A DNA stretch of 64,000 bases, taken from positions 74,797,811 to 74,861,810 of the forward strand of contig NC_067482.1 of the NCBI RefSeq assembly GCF_947179515.1. Reading direction: 5' to 3'. Origin of the DNA: Apodemus sylvaticus (taxonomy: Eukaryota > Chordata > Mammalia > Rodentia > Muridae). The notes beneath the pieces are model-generated. The model had not been told where the DNA came from, made no database searches, and saw only the letters and a list, made by a program, of their open reading frames with translations. Positions 12,835-23,300 of the stretch are shown here, one piece after another; position 1 is the stretch's first letter, and every line of letters begins with the position of its first letter. Both the position numbers and the translations under genes were made by a program.

Positions 12835-13715
12835 TTAATGAGGTACACCATTAGGTGTGCTTATAAGCACATGTCCAGAGAGGGTTATCTATGGATTATC
12901 TATGGATGGATGGCCAGAGCTCATGGGCTTGGGACCCAGAAGGAGTAAGGAAAAAGGGAGAAGGCCAGCTGAATGCCAGTATGCATCTCCCCACCCCCAC
13001 TCCAGCTTCTACATCTGCCCAGATGTGAGCACGCAGCCTCATGTTGCCAGAGACAAAAGTTGCTCCCATAGCTATGCCTTCCCCCTGTAGGGGAGTATAA
13101 CTCCTGGTCCATGAGACAAAAATCAATCCTTTTCCCTTCTGCTGCTTCTTATCAGATGTTTGGTCGCAGTGAAGAGAGAAGTAGAGATTGAGTGCGGAGG
13201 ATGGGATGTGGAGGGACAGAGGGAGCCACGTGTACAAGGACAGGCTATGACAAAGTCACCTGTATCTCTAACATCTGTCTGCAGCTGCAGCACCTCTGAT
13301 TGCCCACCTCAGCCAGGAAATTAGGAATGTGGCCTCAAATGGGCGAGCTATGATACCTGCAAGGAAACTGTGCCCCTGGCTGGCACCCTCACTGAGCATG
13401 TAGTTTTTCTATACCTCTTCCAAGATTTCAGTGCCCTGGAGGTGGAGGTGGCATTCTAACTTCAGGACTTGGAAAAGCCACCCTCAGCCTCTGGCAAATT
13501 TGACTTTTTATGCAGAAATGCAGGGCTGTTGGTAGGATTTACTGAGCAATGGCTCAACACTTCCAGCCATTGACCAATTCCTGGGCACTTATAGCAGCCA
13601 TGTCTATGCTGTAGCCTGGATATAGTAGTATCCAAAAGAACTGAGAAGCCACAGTTCCCAACATGGGCTGACCTTAGAGACTGACATCTCCCAGGGTAGA
13701 GCATGAGCAGTGGTT
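12835..13715. other. Intronic sequence without recognised genes
   Basis: Unique-looking sequence; nothing coding recognised. Confidence 0.5.
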
Positions 13716-13719
13716 ATGC

Positions 13720-14515
13720 AAACCACCTCCACCATCCCACCACTACAAATACCAGCATCACCACTATCACCAACATCACCACCACGACGAACATCACATA
13801 CCACCACCAGCACTATAAACTTCATTACTATCACCACCACTCCCATCACCACCACCATCACCACTATTAACACAATTATCACTACAGCCAATACTACTAT
13901 TACCATTACCACCACCACTACCACCACCACCAATGCCATCACCACTAAAGCCACCATCAACACCATTACCATCACTACCACCATTAACATTATACAGTAT
14001 CACCATCACCATAAACACCATCACCACCACCTCCATCAACATCATCACCACTATTAACCATCAATATATCACCACCACCATCATCAATAGCATTGACACC
14101 ATCACTACTGTTATTACCATCACTACTGTCATTGTCAACATGACCACCATTACCATCAATGGCATTATCACTGTCATTACACTATCACTATCAATATTAT
14201 CAGTATCACCACCATTACCACACTATATCATCAGTACCATTATCAATACCACTATCACTTGACCATGGATACCATTGTGACCATCATTACCATCTCTACA
14301 ATCATTACAACCATCTCCACCATCAATATCATCACCATCAACAACATCACTGCCAACATTATGACCATTACCAGCAACATCAACACCATCAGTATCACCA
14401 CTGCCGCTGCCACCACCACCACCACCACCACCACCACCACCACCACCACCACCACCACCACCTCCAGCGTTACCATCAGACAATTTCTGTCACCATTACT
14501 ACCACTACCATGTGG
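13720..14515. repeat. CAY-rich (CAC/CAT/ATT) low-complexity field, about 0.8 kb
   Basis: The plus strand consists almost entirely of C, A and T in CACCAT, ATCACC and ATTACC words; G is very rare until about 14515. Both strands show long false frames (Thr/Ile/His-rich on plus, Val/Met/Gly-rich on minus). Confidence 0.93.
14410..14462. repeat. Pure (CCA)n tract, about 17 units
   Basis: An uninterrupted CCA repeat inside the larger CAY field. Confidence 0.95.
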
Positions 14516-15441
14516 TGATTGTTCATAAAACAGTTGTAACCCACATTCGAACAGAGGTTGGTGGGAGCCAGAGTTAGAATTCTGCCAGCTGTAGTGGTAC
14601 CAGTGGGTCCTGGTATGGGGGGATGGCTTGATTTACCTTTTGGAATCATGCCTCTGGTTGCAGTATGGTAGGCAGAAGGAAGTCCAGATGTTTCTGATGA
14701 CCATGTCAAGTGGCTGTTGTAGTCCCTGTGAGAGGGAGAGTCCTGCTGGAGTAGAATGCAAGGTGCATGAGAGCAGGAAACTGCACAGAACTGTGGGAAC
14801 CCCAGTGTGGGGTTAGGGGAGGAACATGTCAAGGGGATCAAAAGTTTGTTGAGAGACTGGGCTAGGCAGTCTGCAGGCCGACATGGATGCCTGGTCCAAG
14901 GCAGAGTTTTGGACCAGGTACCGTCAGGCCTTCCACTTTTGATGTGGGAGGGAGGTCAGTGCCTTTCACACATCCTGACGCCCATAGCAACTTCACACAA
15001 GGGTCTTGGGCAGTGCTGCTATGTAAGACACGATATGGAATGTTGTGGGAGACAGGTGCTTGCATGCCTGGCATTACTGGGCACATGAGCATTTGCCATT
15101 CCTGGAACAAACATGTGGTGGGCTGCAGGCTGTTGAGTCTCACACCTAAGTCTGTAGTTGTGCCTCCCACCAGGGTTGCCCTAATGAGAAAATCCACACA
15201 CACGTTTTACAGACACCCTAGGAAAAGAGACCACTCACCTTTTTGGCAGAGTGTCACATCAATTCACAATCAACCTTGCCTCTGTCTCACTTGGGAGAGA
15301 ACGGGGTCACTATTGCTAAGACTGGGTGATCCCCACCCCCACGATGAGACTAACATCTGTATAATATGCCCAGAAGTGTTTTAGTGTGGCTTAGAATCTC
15401 CAGGTACAGGATGTGGGCTCACTGTCCTTATTCTGGTTGTT

Positions 15442-15442
<1 letters not shown>
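14516..15442. other. Intronic sequence without recognised genes
   Basis: The frame at 14887-15384 (+, 165 codons) resembles no protein I know, and I treat it as chance. Confidence 0.5.

Positions 15443-15490
<48 letters not shown>
15443..15490 (+). repeat. Pure (CAG)16 trinucleotide repeat
   Basis: Sixteen uninterrupted CAG units lie on the Sorcs2 sense strand, followed by CAT. The frame through it would read polyglutamine, but the short surrounding frame (15413-15613) has no recognisable protein character, so this is an intronic microsatellite. Confidence 0.97.
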
Positions 15491-15493
<3 letters not shown>

Positions 15494-16278
15494 CAACTTT
15501 ATTTTACTACACAGTTCTATGTTAGAGCTACAGAAGCTGGTCAGGCAGAGTGGGCAGGTACTCTAGGACCCCTGCACTGCTCTTCCTCCTCCTTGGGTTT
15601 CAGTCATCTGTAGATGGGCAAGGGAAGGCCAGGGACCTTTCGGCATTTTCTCTCCTACCTTGCTTTCCTGGCCTCCTATCTCTTTCATCCCTCAGTTTCC
15701 CTGTATGGATAACACTAACCCACTCTAGGCTCCACCTGGTTCCTGATGACCTAAAGCAAACAGGAACTGCAGCCTGTGCAGAGCCAGGCTCCCTTACCAT
15801 ATACCTCCAGGCTCCATATACCTCATCAAGAGGTGGGCCATTGTGTGTGTGTTCATGTGTTTATTATCTGTCCTCAAAAGAGTCAGGCAGCATCTTGGAG
15901 GGTTGAGGCCTGTCTGTCCTTTCCTGTATTTCTGGGTGCACTGCAAGGGCTCAGGAGTTGGTCATTTAGCAGAGTTCCTTTCCTCCATTATCCCACCATG
16001 TCTCTTCTCAGCATCCTATTGGGAAACCCCTCAGCCAAGCTTCTGACAAGAGAGGAAGTGGGGAATTTCATGGGGGTCCATGGGCAAGTTGACAGGAGCC
16101 TGTCCTGGCCAGAGTGCCAGATGTGTCTTCAGAGACATCACGGTGTGTTGAGGTTCCTAAGCAGGACCCCCAAAGCAGTGGTAAGCCCTTCACAGTGTCT
16201 TCTGAGGACAGACCCCAAGGGAGCCAGGCCATGGCAATGATGCCACCTCAGCTGTGTTAATCCAAGTACAGGGTGCTT

Positions 16279-16320
16279 TGTTTTCTTGTTTTTGTTTTTT
16301 TGTTTTGTTTTGTTTTGTCA
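16279..16320. repeat. (TTTTG)n tract
   Basis: Runs of TTTTG and TTTTTG; possibly the reversed A-rich tail of a lost SINE, but no SINE body was seen beside it. Confidence 0.75.
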
Positions 16321-16459
16321 AGAGAGGGTTAATCCCATGGTATTTAACAATGACCTGACTGACTGTTGAGGTGAAGCTACCATTAAAGGGATGCCACAAC
16401 TTGAGTATGTTTGGACAGGAGAGAACCAGCAAACTCAGTAACAGTGAAGTGCGGGGCAC

Positions 16460-16570
16460 CGGGCCTAAGAGCCTGGGTGTGAGTTCTCAGGGCTCAGCCT
16501 TGGGCAAGGTGCTTAACCTCTCAGGGCTTCAAGCTGCCGACATGAACTTCTTATTCAGGCTTCAGCATTG
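16460..16570 (+). repeat. MIR fragment
   Basis: GAGCCTGGGTGTGAGTTCTC, then CCTTGGGCAAGGTGCTTAAC and CTCTCAGGGCTTC, match the MIR core in forward orientation. Confidence 0.6.
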
Positions 16571-18322
16571 TTGAGAGCCTTCCATGGCAACTATTGCAAG
16601 GGACAGGCACAGTCCCAGTGCATGTGTGCTGCAGAGGAGGGTGGTGCTGGGTGTGACTCTTAGTACTCCCCCTCTAGCCCCATTGATGGTTCAGGCTGAT
16701 CACTTGCAGGGATGGTGTCTACAGGCGCAGGAACGCTGCCGGCCTGCTCCGGAGCTGGTGTTGGCTGAGTCTTGCCAGGAAATTGCTCATTACAGCAGTG
16801 GCAAAAGCATGCATGGGATTCACAGTTTATTTTTAAATAAATTTGGGGGAGTAGGAAAACATAAAAAAAGAGATGGTTTCCAAAGAAAGACCTCCAGGCG
16901 TAATGGAGGCATTGGCAGGGTCCCAAACCCTGACCCCAAGTCTCAGCTCAGCAGATCTGTCCTGCAACAGCCCTTCCTGCTCTGCCTTGTACTCAACCTC
17001 AGTAGATTTTCGCTCTTGCCTCTGTATGTAGAGGTTTACAGCCCCCCCCCCACCTCAGTCTAGGCTCTGACTCCAGGAGGCACCCTGCACAGGCGCTTGG
17101 ATCCTTTCTTCTCCCAGGTTTGTAGCCATCCCTTTAGCGCCTTCTGTGTCCCTTACCTCCATGTCTGATAACGACGGTAATGGGGTGGGCACATGGTCAT
17201 GGAATCCAGGTACAGGCTCCAGGAAGACTGCGCCTGAGGACCACCTTGGCTCTGGAAGCAGCTACTATGTCTGAGAGACCCAAATGTGTAGACAGGAATA
17301 GTACATGAGCCAGATCTGCTTGGGACTGTCAGCTCGTGCCCTTCACATCTGTCTGTTTGCATAGACAGGGAAGCCAGAGTATTGAACGTGGTGGTAATGG
17401 CTAGCTAGACCTCAGGACACTGCTCAGGAGCCTCCCCTGGGGCTGTGTCTGCTTTAGTGGTCACATTAATGGTGGATTTTTGGGATAGGAGAGGTGGGTG
17501 CGAGTAAGCTGGCTCTAGTCTTACCCTGTAGGTAGCTTGGGATGTCCTCTTTCAGCCCCGTTTCCCAGCCTCCACATCTCTGCTTCACCTTGAAGAGTGA
17601 CTTCCTTTGCCTTATTCTCCGCTCCTCATGCTCTCTGCAAAGCGGCCCCCACTACCCCACCTTGGCTCTAACTAGGGCACAGTTCCTCATCCTGCCAGTC
17701 TCTGTCCATGTCTACCAGCAGTCAGGAAACGCGGGAGCCCTGTGAGCCTGGGCAGTGAGCCTCCTCTCTGAGCAGGAGGGCAGTTTCAAGAAGCTGAGCA
17801 CACTCAGGACCAGCGCTGCCAGCTGTGCTCCCATGCCAGGCCTGCCACATCCCAGCTCCTGCCAGCCTTCCAGATGCCCTCGTCGGCCCTCCATTCTGAC
17901 TGAGGGGCCCAGTCCCTGGGCTCTTCCCAGGGCCATGTGCAGAGCAAACAAGCCTCAGAGGTCACCAGCTCTGACAGCAGCTGAGTCAAGTCCTCTGTCC
18001 CTCTGGCCTGCAGCCTGACCTCCGGTCTCTGGTCTCAGCTCCATTCTGCAGAATCCTCTGGGCGCCGATGTGGGAGCCCAAGCAGGGGCCTGCAGTGCCA
18101 GGCCCAGGAACCTGCTTTGAGCCAAAATGGCTCTGCTTTGGGAGGAGGAGGGTAGAAGTGTATTCAGGGGACAGCTGGGTTGCTTGGGAACCTCGTCATT
18201 ACAATTCTCGATAATGAGTTGGAGAGGAGGTGAGTGCAGAATTAACTCCAGAAGACCTATTTACAATTAGGGTCGTCAGCTGCCAAATTCTTATTGAAAA
18301 ACAATGCACAGATGTTGCCTGA

Positions 18323-18325
<3 letters not shown>

Positions 18326-18390
<65 letters not shown>
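18326..18390. repeat. (GA)n microsatellite
   Basis: About 59 bp of pure GA dinucleotide, then GGAGAGA. Confidence 0.96.
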
Positions 18391-18985
18391 CTGTGTCTGG
18401 GTAGCTAGAGTCAGTATCACCCTTCATTTTATTTATTACTGTGCCATGCTCTGAGCCACAAACCAGATGATACACTCCCACCCCGCAGTCCTCCCTCAGT
18501 CTCGAATGTTCGGCCAGGGTTCTTCTGGCTCGACACTGCCATTTCTCCCCTTTATTCTCCAGCCAGCTCCTCCTTTCCATATCCAGGCCCTTCAAGCCTC
18601 CATGGTGTTCTTGGCCATCTTCCTCTTTGGCTCCCCAGCCATCAGGTGCCCTCTTGTCCTCCAGGCACCCATAGCTAATCCCATCCTACCAACCTCAGCT
18701 CACCCAGGAAGCTTCTATCTTTGGGTGATACCTGCAACCTAGAACTCCTCCTCTTTCCCCCATGCCTGTACACTGAGAGCTGCAGGGGCAAGCCAAGGCT
18801 CTTCCCGGATTGGGTTGTATATTGGGCAGGTAATGTCCCTTCTGTCCCTTTGGATCCAACAGCATGTTGGGGGCACCAGGGTTCTCCCAGGGCTGACATA
18901 CCCAGCCCGGAGCCCTATCAGTCTCTGTAGCCCAGAGCTGAGGTGACTCTGCCTTGCTCTCCTGGGGACTTGCCATGCTTGCCTG

Positions 18986-18999
18986 GTTTCCATGGTGAT
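18986..18999. promoter_or_regulatory. X-box (RFX)-like motif
   Basis: GTTTCCATGGTGAT resembles the RFX X-box (GTNRCC, spacer, RGYAAC). Motif match only. Confidence 0.25.
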
Positions 19000-19374
19000 G
19001 CCAGTTTCCCATGCCAACTGTCTTAGGAGGAATTATAAATTCATTATTTCACACGTAGGTCTTGCACTCCACCTCCTTCCGCTTTAGATTTCGATGTCCT
19101 GGCGGACACTTTACCCGTTTATCATCAGATGATGAAAAGCACAGGTTGAGTCTGAGCCCAGGTTGTCCTTTCTCTTTTGTGTGTGGGCCCACAGATGGTG
19201 GTGGTCTGGATCCCCATGGCAGGCCTGGGCTGTGGAGCTGCAGGATTTAATGACTCGAAGTTGAACTGAGCTGCTGTGTTGCCACCTACACAGGGGCCGA
19301 GGAGCATGTGACACGGAGCTTTGTCACACCGGGGCCTTGTGCCCTGCGGAGGATACTGTGTTGACTTCACCTCA

Positions 19375-19455
19375 TCAGGCCTCAGTTTCCACGCGTGTTG
19401 GCGCTCATGACAGCTCCTTGCTTAGCTGTCATGATGGTTGTGAGAAACGACAGAA
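19375..19455 (+). repeat. MIR-like fragment
   Basis: AGGCCTCAGTTTCCACGCG, followed by CTTAGCTGTCATGATGGTTG, resembles the MIR 3' half. Confidence 0.45.
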
Positions 19456-19789
19456 ATAGGGCACCTGCGTGCTGGAGAAGCCTGGAAGGGCAGAGGCAGC
19501 TCTCGCTGGAGGCTGTGGAGCGAGCTGGTAGGGAACTGAGCTGCCAGTTCTGACGTGCACAGGACAAGGGGCAGGAGGAGGGCAGTATGGGCGACCTGGG
19601 CTAAAGAGGACACCAGCGGGCACAGCAAGGAGTGACTTGGGATCTCTAGTCTGGTATGAAAGCCACTTTGACACTGTTTTTGAAGACCTGGATGGTGTGA
19701 TATGCTAGTTTGTGTCTGCTCTGGCTACTCCAGAAGTCAGGTGTGCAGAAGATGTGTGGATCTGGTGTGTGTTTGTAAGTCAGTGGTTG

Positions 19790-20000
19790 GTGCAATTCAC
19801 ATAGGTTTGTGAAGGTATAATTGGCATATGCTGAAGCATGCCTTTTAAAGTGCATTTCTTGCTAAGTTTTGATCATGAACCATGAGACCCAGCACAATGC
19901 TCCCCCAGAACAACGATAGCAGCCCTTTCAATTCAATATCCTGGCACCTGTGGCTCTTTCTCTCACTCAGACATGCTGCCTTTCCTATCGTGCATGAATC
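19790..20000 (+). mobile_element. Ancient L1M LINE 3' UTR fragment, segment 1
   Basis: GTGAAGGTATAATTGGCATA, then TTTAAAGTGCATTTC and CTAAGTTTTGATCATGAACC, followed by CTTTCTCTCACTCAGACATG, are in the order found in old mammalian L1M 3' regions. The element resumes after the minisatellite and after the younger L1 (20541-20640 and 21541-21800). Confidence 0.7.
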
Positions 20001-20280
20001 ATGGTGTGAGGGCATGCATCATGGCGGGAGGGCATGCATCATGGCGGGAGGGCATGCATCATGGCGGGAGGGCATGCATCATGGTGTGAGGGCATGCGTC
20101 ATGGTGTGAGGGCATGCGTCATGGCGGAAGGGCATGCGTCATGGCGGGAGGGCATGCATCATGGTGTGAGGGCATGCATCATGGCGGGAGGGCATGCATC
20201 ATGGCGGGAGGGCATGCATCATGGTGTGAGGGCATGCATCATGGCGGGAGGGCATTCATCAGGGCAGGAGGGCATGCAGC
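20001..20280 (+). repeat. 20-bp minisatellite, 14 units, with two interspersed variants
   Basis: The unit is exactly 20 bp. Variant A reads ATGGCGGGAGGGCATGCATC, and variant B carries ATGGTGTGAG in place of ATGGCGGGAG. Order from 20001: B A A A B B A A B A A B A A, with the units at 20081, 20101 and 20121 ending GCGTC rather than GCATC, a CGGAAG change at 20121, ATTCATC at 20241, and a decayed last unit. GCATG occurs in 13 of 14 units, and TGCATG at 19991 precedes the array. The array lies inside an old L1M fragment. Confidence 0.97.
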
Positions 20281-20281
20281 T

Positions 20282-20402
20282 ACTATTATGGATTGTAATG
20301 TAAATATCTGGTATGCAGGATATCTGATATACAACCCCAGTGAAAGGGTCTCTGATCTCTCACAGCGGTCAAGGCCACAGGTTAAGAACCTCTGCCCATA
20401 GA
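20282..20402 (+). mobile_element. URR1-type hAT-Charlie nonautonomous DNA transposon fragment
   Basis: GTAATGTAAATATCTGGTATG, CAGGATATCTGATATACAACC, and near the end GGCCACAGGTTAAGAACCTC match the 3' part of the rodent URR1 consensus as I remember it. Confidence 0.6.
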
Positions 20403-20540
20403 CTGTCTGTGTGGTATGTGGCAGGAGTTGGCTCCTTTGTGGTGCTTCTGATCTTCTGACACACAAGTGAGGAGTTTTTCCATCCTGTCTGTCACTGACT
20501 GGAGGAGATCTTGCCAGTTCCTGTGTTCCTTCCTGGCACA

Positions 20541-20640
20541 TACGTGCTGTGTGTCATGAACATGGCACTGGTCTTCATGTAGACATATGCTTCTGTTTCT
20601 CTTGGATAAATACCTGGATGGAGTCACTCATGTTTGAAAG
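20541..20640 (+). mobile_element. Ancient L1M fragment, segment 2
   Basis: GAACATGGCACTGGTCTTCATGTAGACATATGCTTCTG in full order, then TTTCTCTTGGATAAATACC, is the standard continuation of the old L1 3' UTR. It is broken at about 20650 by the younger L1. Confidence 0.75.
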
Positions 20641-20710
20641 GATGTATTTACTATAATAGAGTAAATTTACTATAATGAAGTAAATACATCCTTTCAAACA
20701 CGAGTGACCC
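20621..20710. repeat. 31-bp inverted repeat at the 5' junction of a LINE-1
   Basis: The left arm 20621-20651 and right arm 20680-20710 are reverse complements with two mismatches, separated by a 28-nt spacer. The inner arm text is TTTGAAAGGATGTATTTAC on the left and its complement GTAAATACATCCTTTCAAA on the right. The left arm belongs to the pre-insertion flank and includes the target-site sequence GATGTATTTA. The right arm sits at the beginning of the inserted L1 segment. Confidence 0.95.
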
Positions 20711-21530
20711 AACCCAGCAGTAGAAGACATGGAGCCTAAAATGGCCACCTCTCGTAGCCATGTGGGGCTTGCAGAGAAGAGATAGGGACAACAACCCACC
20801 CACAAAACTTTCAACCCAAAATAATATCCTGCCTTCAAGATGTGCAGGGACAAAGATGGAGCAGAGACTAAGGGAATGGCCGATGAATGACTGGTCCAAC
20901 TTAAGACTCATCCTGTGGACAAGAACCAATTTCTGACATTATTAATGATACTGCTAGGCTTGCAGACAGGAGCCTAGCATAACTGTCCTCTGAGAGGCTC
21001 CACTCAGTAGCTGATGGAAACAGCTGCAGAGACCCATAACCAAACATTAGATGGAGCCCGGGGAATCTTGCGAAAGAGTTGGGGGAAGGATTGAGGGACC
21101 TGAAGGGGACAGGGACTCCACAAAACCTCCAACAGAATTGTAGTTGATGCTGTTCTTGTATCCTTGGGGACTCCCAGAGACTGAAGGACCAACCGAACAT
21201 GGGCTGGACCTGGGGCCCTTGCACCTATGTAGCATATGTGCTGCTTGGTCTTCATGTGGGTCCCCCAACAGCTAGAGTGGGGGCTGTGCCTGAATCTGCT
21301 GCCTGCCTGTGGATCCTGTTCTCCTAACTGGGCCACCTTGTCTGGTCTCTGTGGGGGAGGATACTCCTAGTCCTGCAGTGACTTGATGTACTGGGGTAGG
21401 TTGATAACAGGGGTGGGGCTCCCCCTTCTCAGAGGAGAAGGGGAGGGGTGGGGAGAAGAACTATGGGGGTGGATGGCTGGAGGGGTCTGCCATTGGGATG
21501 TAAAGTGCATAAATGAATTAATGACAAAAA
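20651..21530 (+). mobile_element. Rodent LINE-1 3' end (Lx-type), 5'-truncated
   Basis: Landmarks in order are GATGTGCAGGGACAAAGATG, GACAGGAGCCTAGCATAACT, CTTGGTCTTCATGTGGGTCC, CTCAGAGGAGAAGGGGAGGG and GGGATGTAAAGTGCATAAATG, all of the rodent L1 (Lx-like) 3' UTR. GATGTATTTA flanks both sides (20641-20650 and 21531-21540), a likely target-site duplication. Only the 3' UTR is present and no ORF2 coding sequence. The insertion split an older L1M. Its 5' edge carries the inverted repeat listed above. Confidence 0.85.
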
Positions 21531-21540
21531 GATGTATTTA

Positions 21541-21800
21541 ACGTCATTCATAAAAGAATGTCATTTTGATTGGAGGATCATTCAGTCCCAACCCTGGGTC
21601 AGGAGAGCTCTAGTTACCTCATCCCTGTTAACCCCCCGTATTTTCACTTACATTTTGGGAATTCTTGTAAGTGTATGGTTTGTATTGTGATTCAATTTAC
21701 ACTTCCCCAGTAACTAATGACACCGAGCACATCTTCTTGGGCTCATTTGCCATCTGTAGCTTTTCTTTGGCAGTGGGAGTGTTCAAATATGGGGCCTTTA
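21541..21800 (+). mobile_element. Ancient L1M fragment, segment 3
   Basis: GATTCAATTTACACTTCCCC, AGTAACTAATGACACCGAGC, TCATTTGCCATCTGTAGC and GGGAGTGTTCAAATATG continue the interrupted old L1 3' region beyond the younger L1. Confidence 0.75.
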
Positions 21801-22209
21801 TTATTGCCTTATTATTCTCCCCATTAGACTGGCTCATAGGCATATCCATGGGAGCATTTTCTTGATTGACAGTTGATGAAGGAGGATCCAGCCCACTCCC
21901 TTGGTCCAGCCCACTCCCTGGGCAGTAGCACTGTGGACAGGTAGCTCTACAGTGTATAGGAAAGGTAGCCAAGCAAGCTGAAGAGAACAAGCCAGTAAGC
22001 AGTGATGCACAGGAGCCTCTGCTGCAGAGCCCGCCTTGACTTCCCTGGAGGATGGATGGCGGAGTGGATTATAATCTGCAACCAAGTAAAACTTTCCTTC
22101 CCAAGTTGCTTTTAGTCAGTGTTATCACAAAAGAGAAATTAACTAAAATGCTCCTTTTCCATTCCTCTCCTTCCTTCCCCTCCCCCTTCTCTCTTGTATC
22201 CCCTCTTCT

Positions 22210-22285
22210 TTTTGAGGTGCCAGGGGTGGAACCTAGGCCTCCAGGGTGCTGTGCTGGTGCTTCACACTAAGCCACACCCCTCCAT
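22210..22285 (-). mobile_element. ID-type tRNA-derived SINE fragment, reverse orientation
   Basis: Read on the minus strand, GTGTGGCTTAGTGTGAAGCA, then GGCCTAGGTTCCACCCCTGG, follows the tRNA-like ID head with A-box and B-box-like blocks. Confidence 0.6.
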
Positions 22286-22361
22286 CTCTTAAGTGTTAGC
22301 TGCCAGGTCCAAAAGAAACTCAGGAAAAATACCTAAATTTTCAGTAGTGGTTGATCTAGTC

Positions 22362-22364
<3 letters not shown>

Positions 22365-22442
<78 letters not shown>
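22365..22442 (+). repeat. (TC)n(TG)n compound microsatellite
   Basis: About 62 bp of pure TC, then about 15 bp of TG. Sense-strand RNA would be UCUCUC followed by UGUGUG. Confidence 0.97.
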
Positions 22443-23189
22443 AATGTGTTGTATGCTTTGATGTTTCACTTGCAAGTCTCTGACTAACTCAACGTTGCTG
22501 GTTTCCTGCCCATCATACTCTGGAATCTTGATGGTTCTAGTCTGTGAGCACATGTCTACACTTCTTTGGGCTCTCTTATAGATGCGTGCATGCACATGTG
22601 TCTGAGGTTTCCTGTGGAGGTGTGTACACACACTTCTGTCAGGGGTTCTGTGGAGTTGTGTGCATGTATATGGTTCCTGTGGAGCCACATAAGTATGCAT
22701 TTTTTCCTAAGATACCATAAAGAGATCATGGGCCACATTCCATTTCAATAAGTACTTACAGCTGCCTGCTGGACCCTGGCTCTATGCTAGGACTGGAAAC
22801 GAGCATGGCCTGTGTCTGCAAAGATCAGGAAGTGGATGAGTAAACAGACATTTTAGAGTACGTGTGGGAAAAGGGAGGGTGTGTCATGCACACCTCCCGA
22901 CACACTGTGTGTTGGTTCAGTGTTTCTGCTACACAGTTTCTGGAATGCTCTTCAACTGGGCTGGTCTCTGGTGTAATATTATAAACTGTAATGAGCACGG
23001 ACTCCAGCCTGAGATGCTGACAAGCAGATGTGTCCTCAAAGCCCCAGGGCTTCGATGTGATGGTGGTGACAGCTCAGAACTCTGCCAAGGGTTCTGATGC
23101 TAAGGAAGGGGTGCATCAGAAAGCCACATGGCCCGGTGCACCACAGGATCTCAGGAGATGCCCATCACTGGTTCCCGGATGCATGCCGT

Positions 23190-23300
23190 GACCGCATCAT
23201 GACGCACGTGGAAATAATTTTGCCACATTTGCACCGTTATTAACTTTCAATCACGGTCAATTTTAGACGAGGCTCTTAATTCCAGGTTTTTTTTGTCGAT
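23190..23300. promoter_or_regulatory. Candidate conserved regulatory block
   Basis: GCACGTGG E-box at 23204-23211, then CCGTTATTAACTTTCAATC and a GGTCAATTTTAG stretch. Non-repetitive and AT-rich; regulatory role is inferred from motif density only. Confidence 0.25.

Noticed and set aside
12648..12851. Minus-strand frame reading QDRVSLCSPGCPGTHSVDKAG
   Set aside because: Standard translation of an antisense B1 SINE.
13604..14528. Val/Met-rich, Gly-rich and Thr/Ile-rich frames on both strands
   Set aside because: Products of the CAY low-complexity field.
14887..15384. 165-codon plus-strand frame
   Set aside because: No domain, no known match, and no splice or promoter context; likely chance.
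15413..15613. Frame with sixteen glutamines
   Set aside because: An intronic CAG microsatellite; flanking residues look random and no exon signals were found.
19991..20280. CRISPR-like array
   Set aside because: The units are contiguous 20-bp tandem repeats without spacers, in rodent nuclear DNA.
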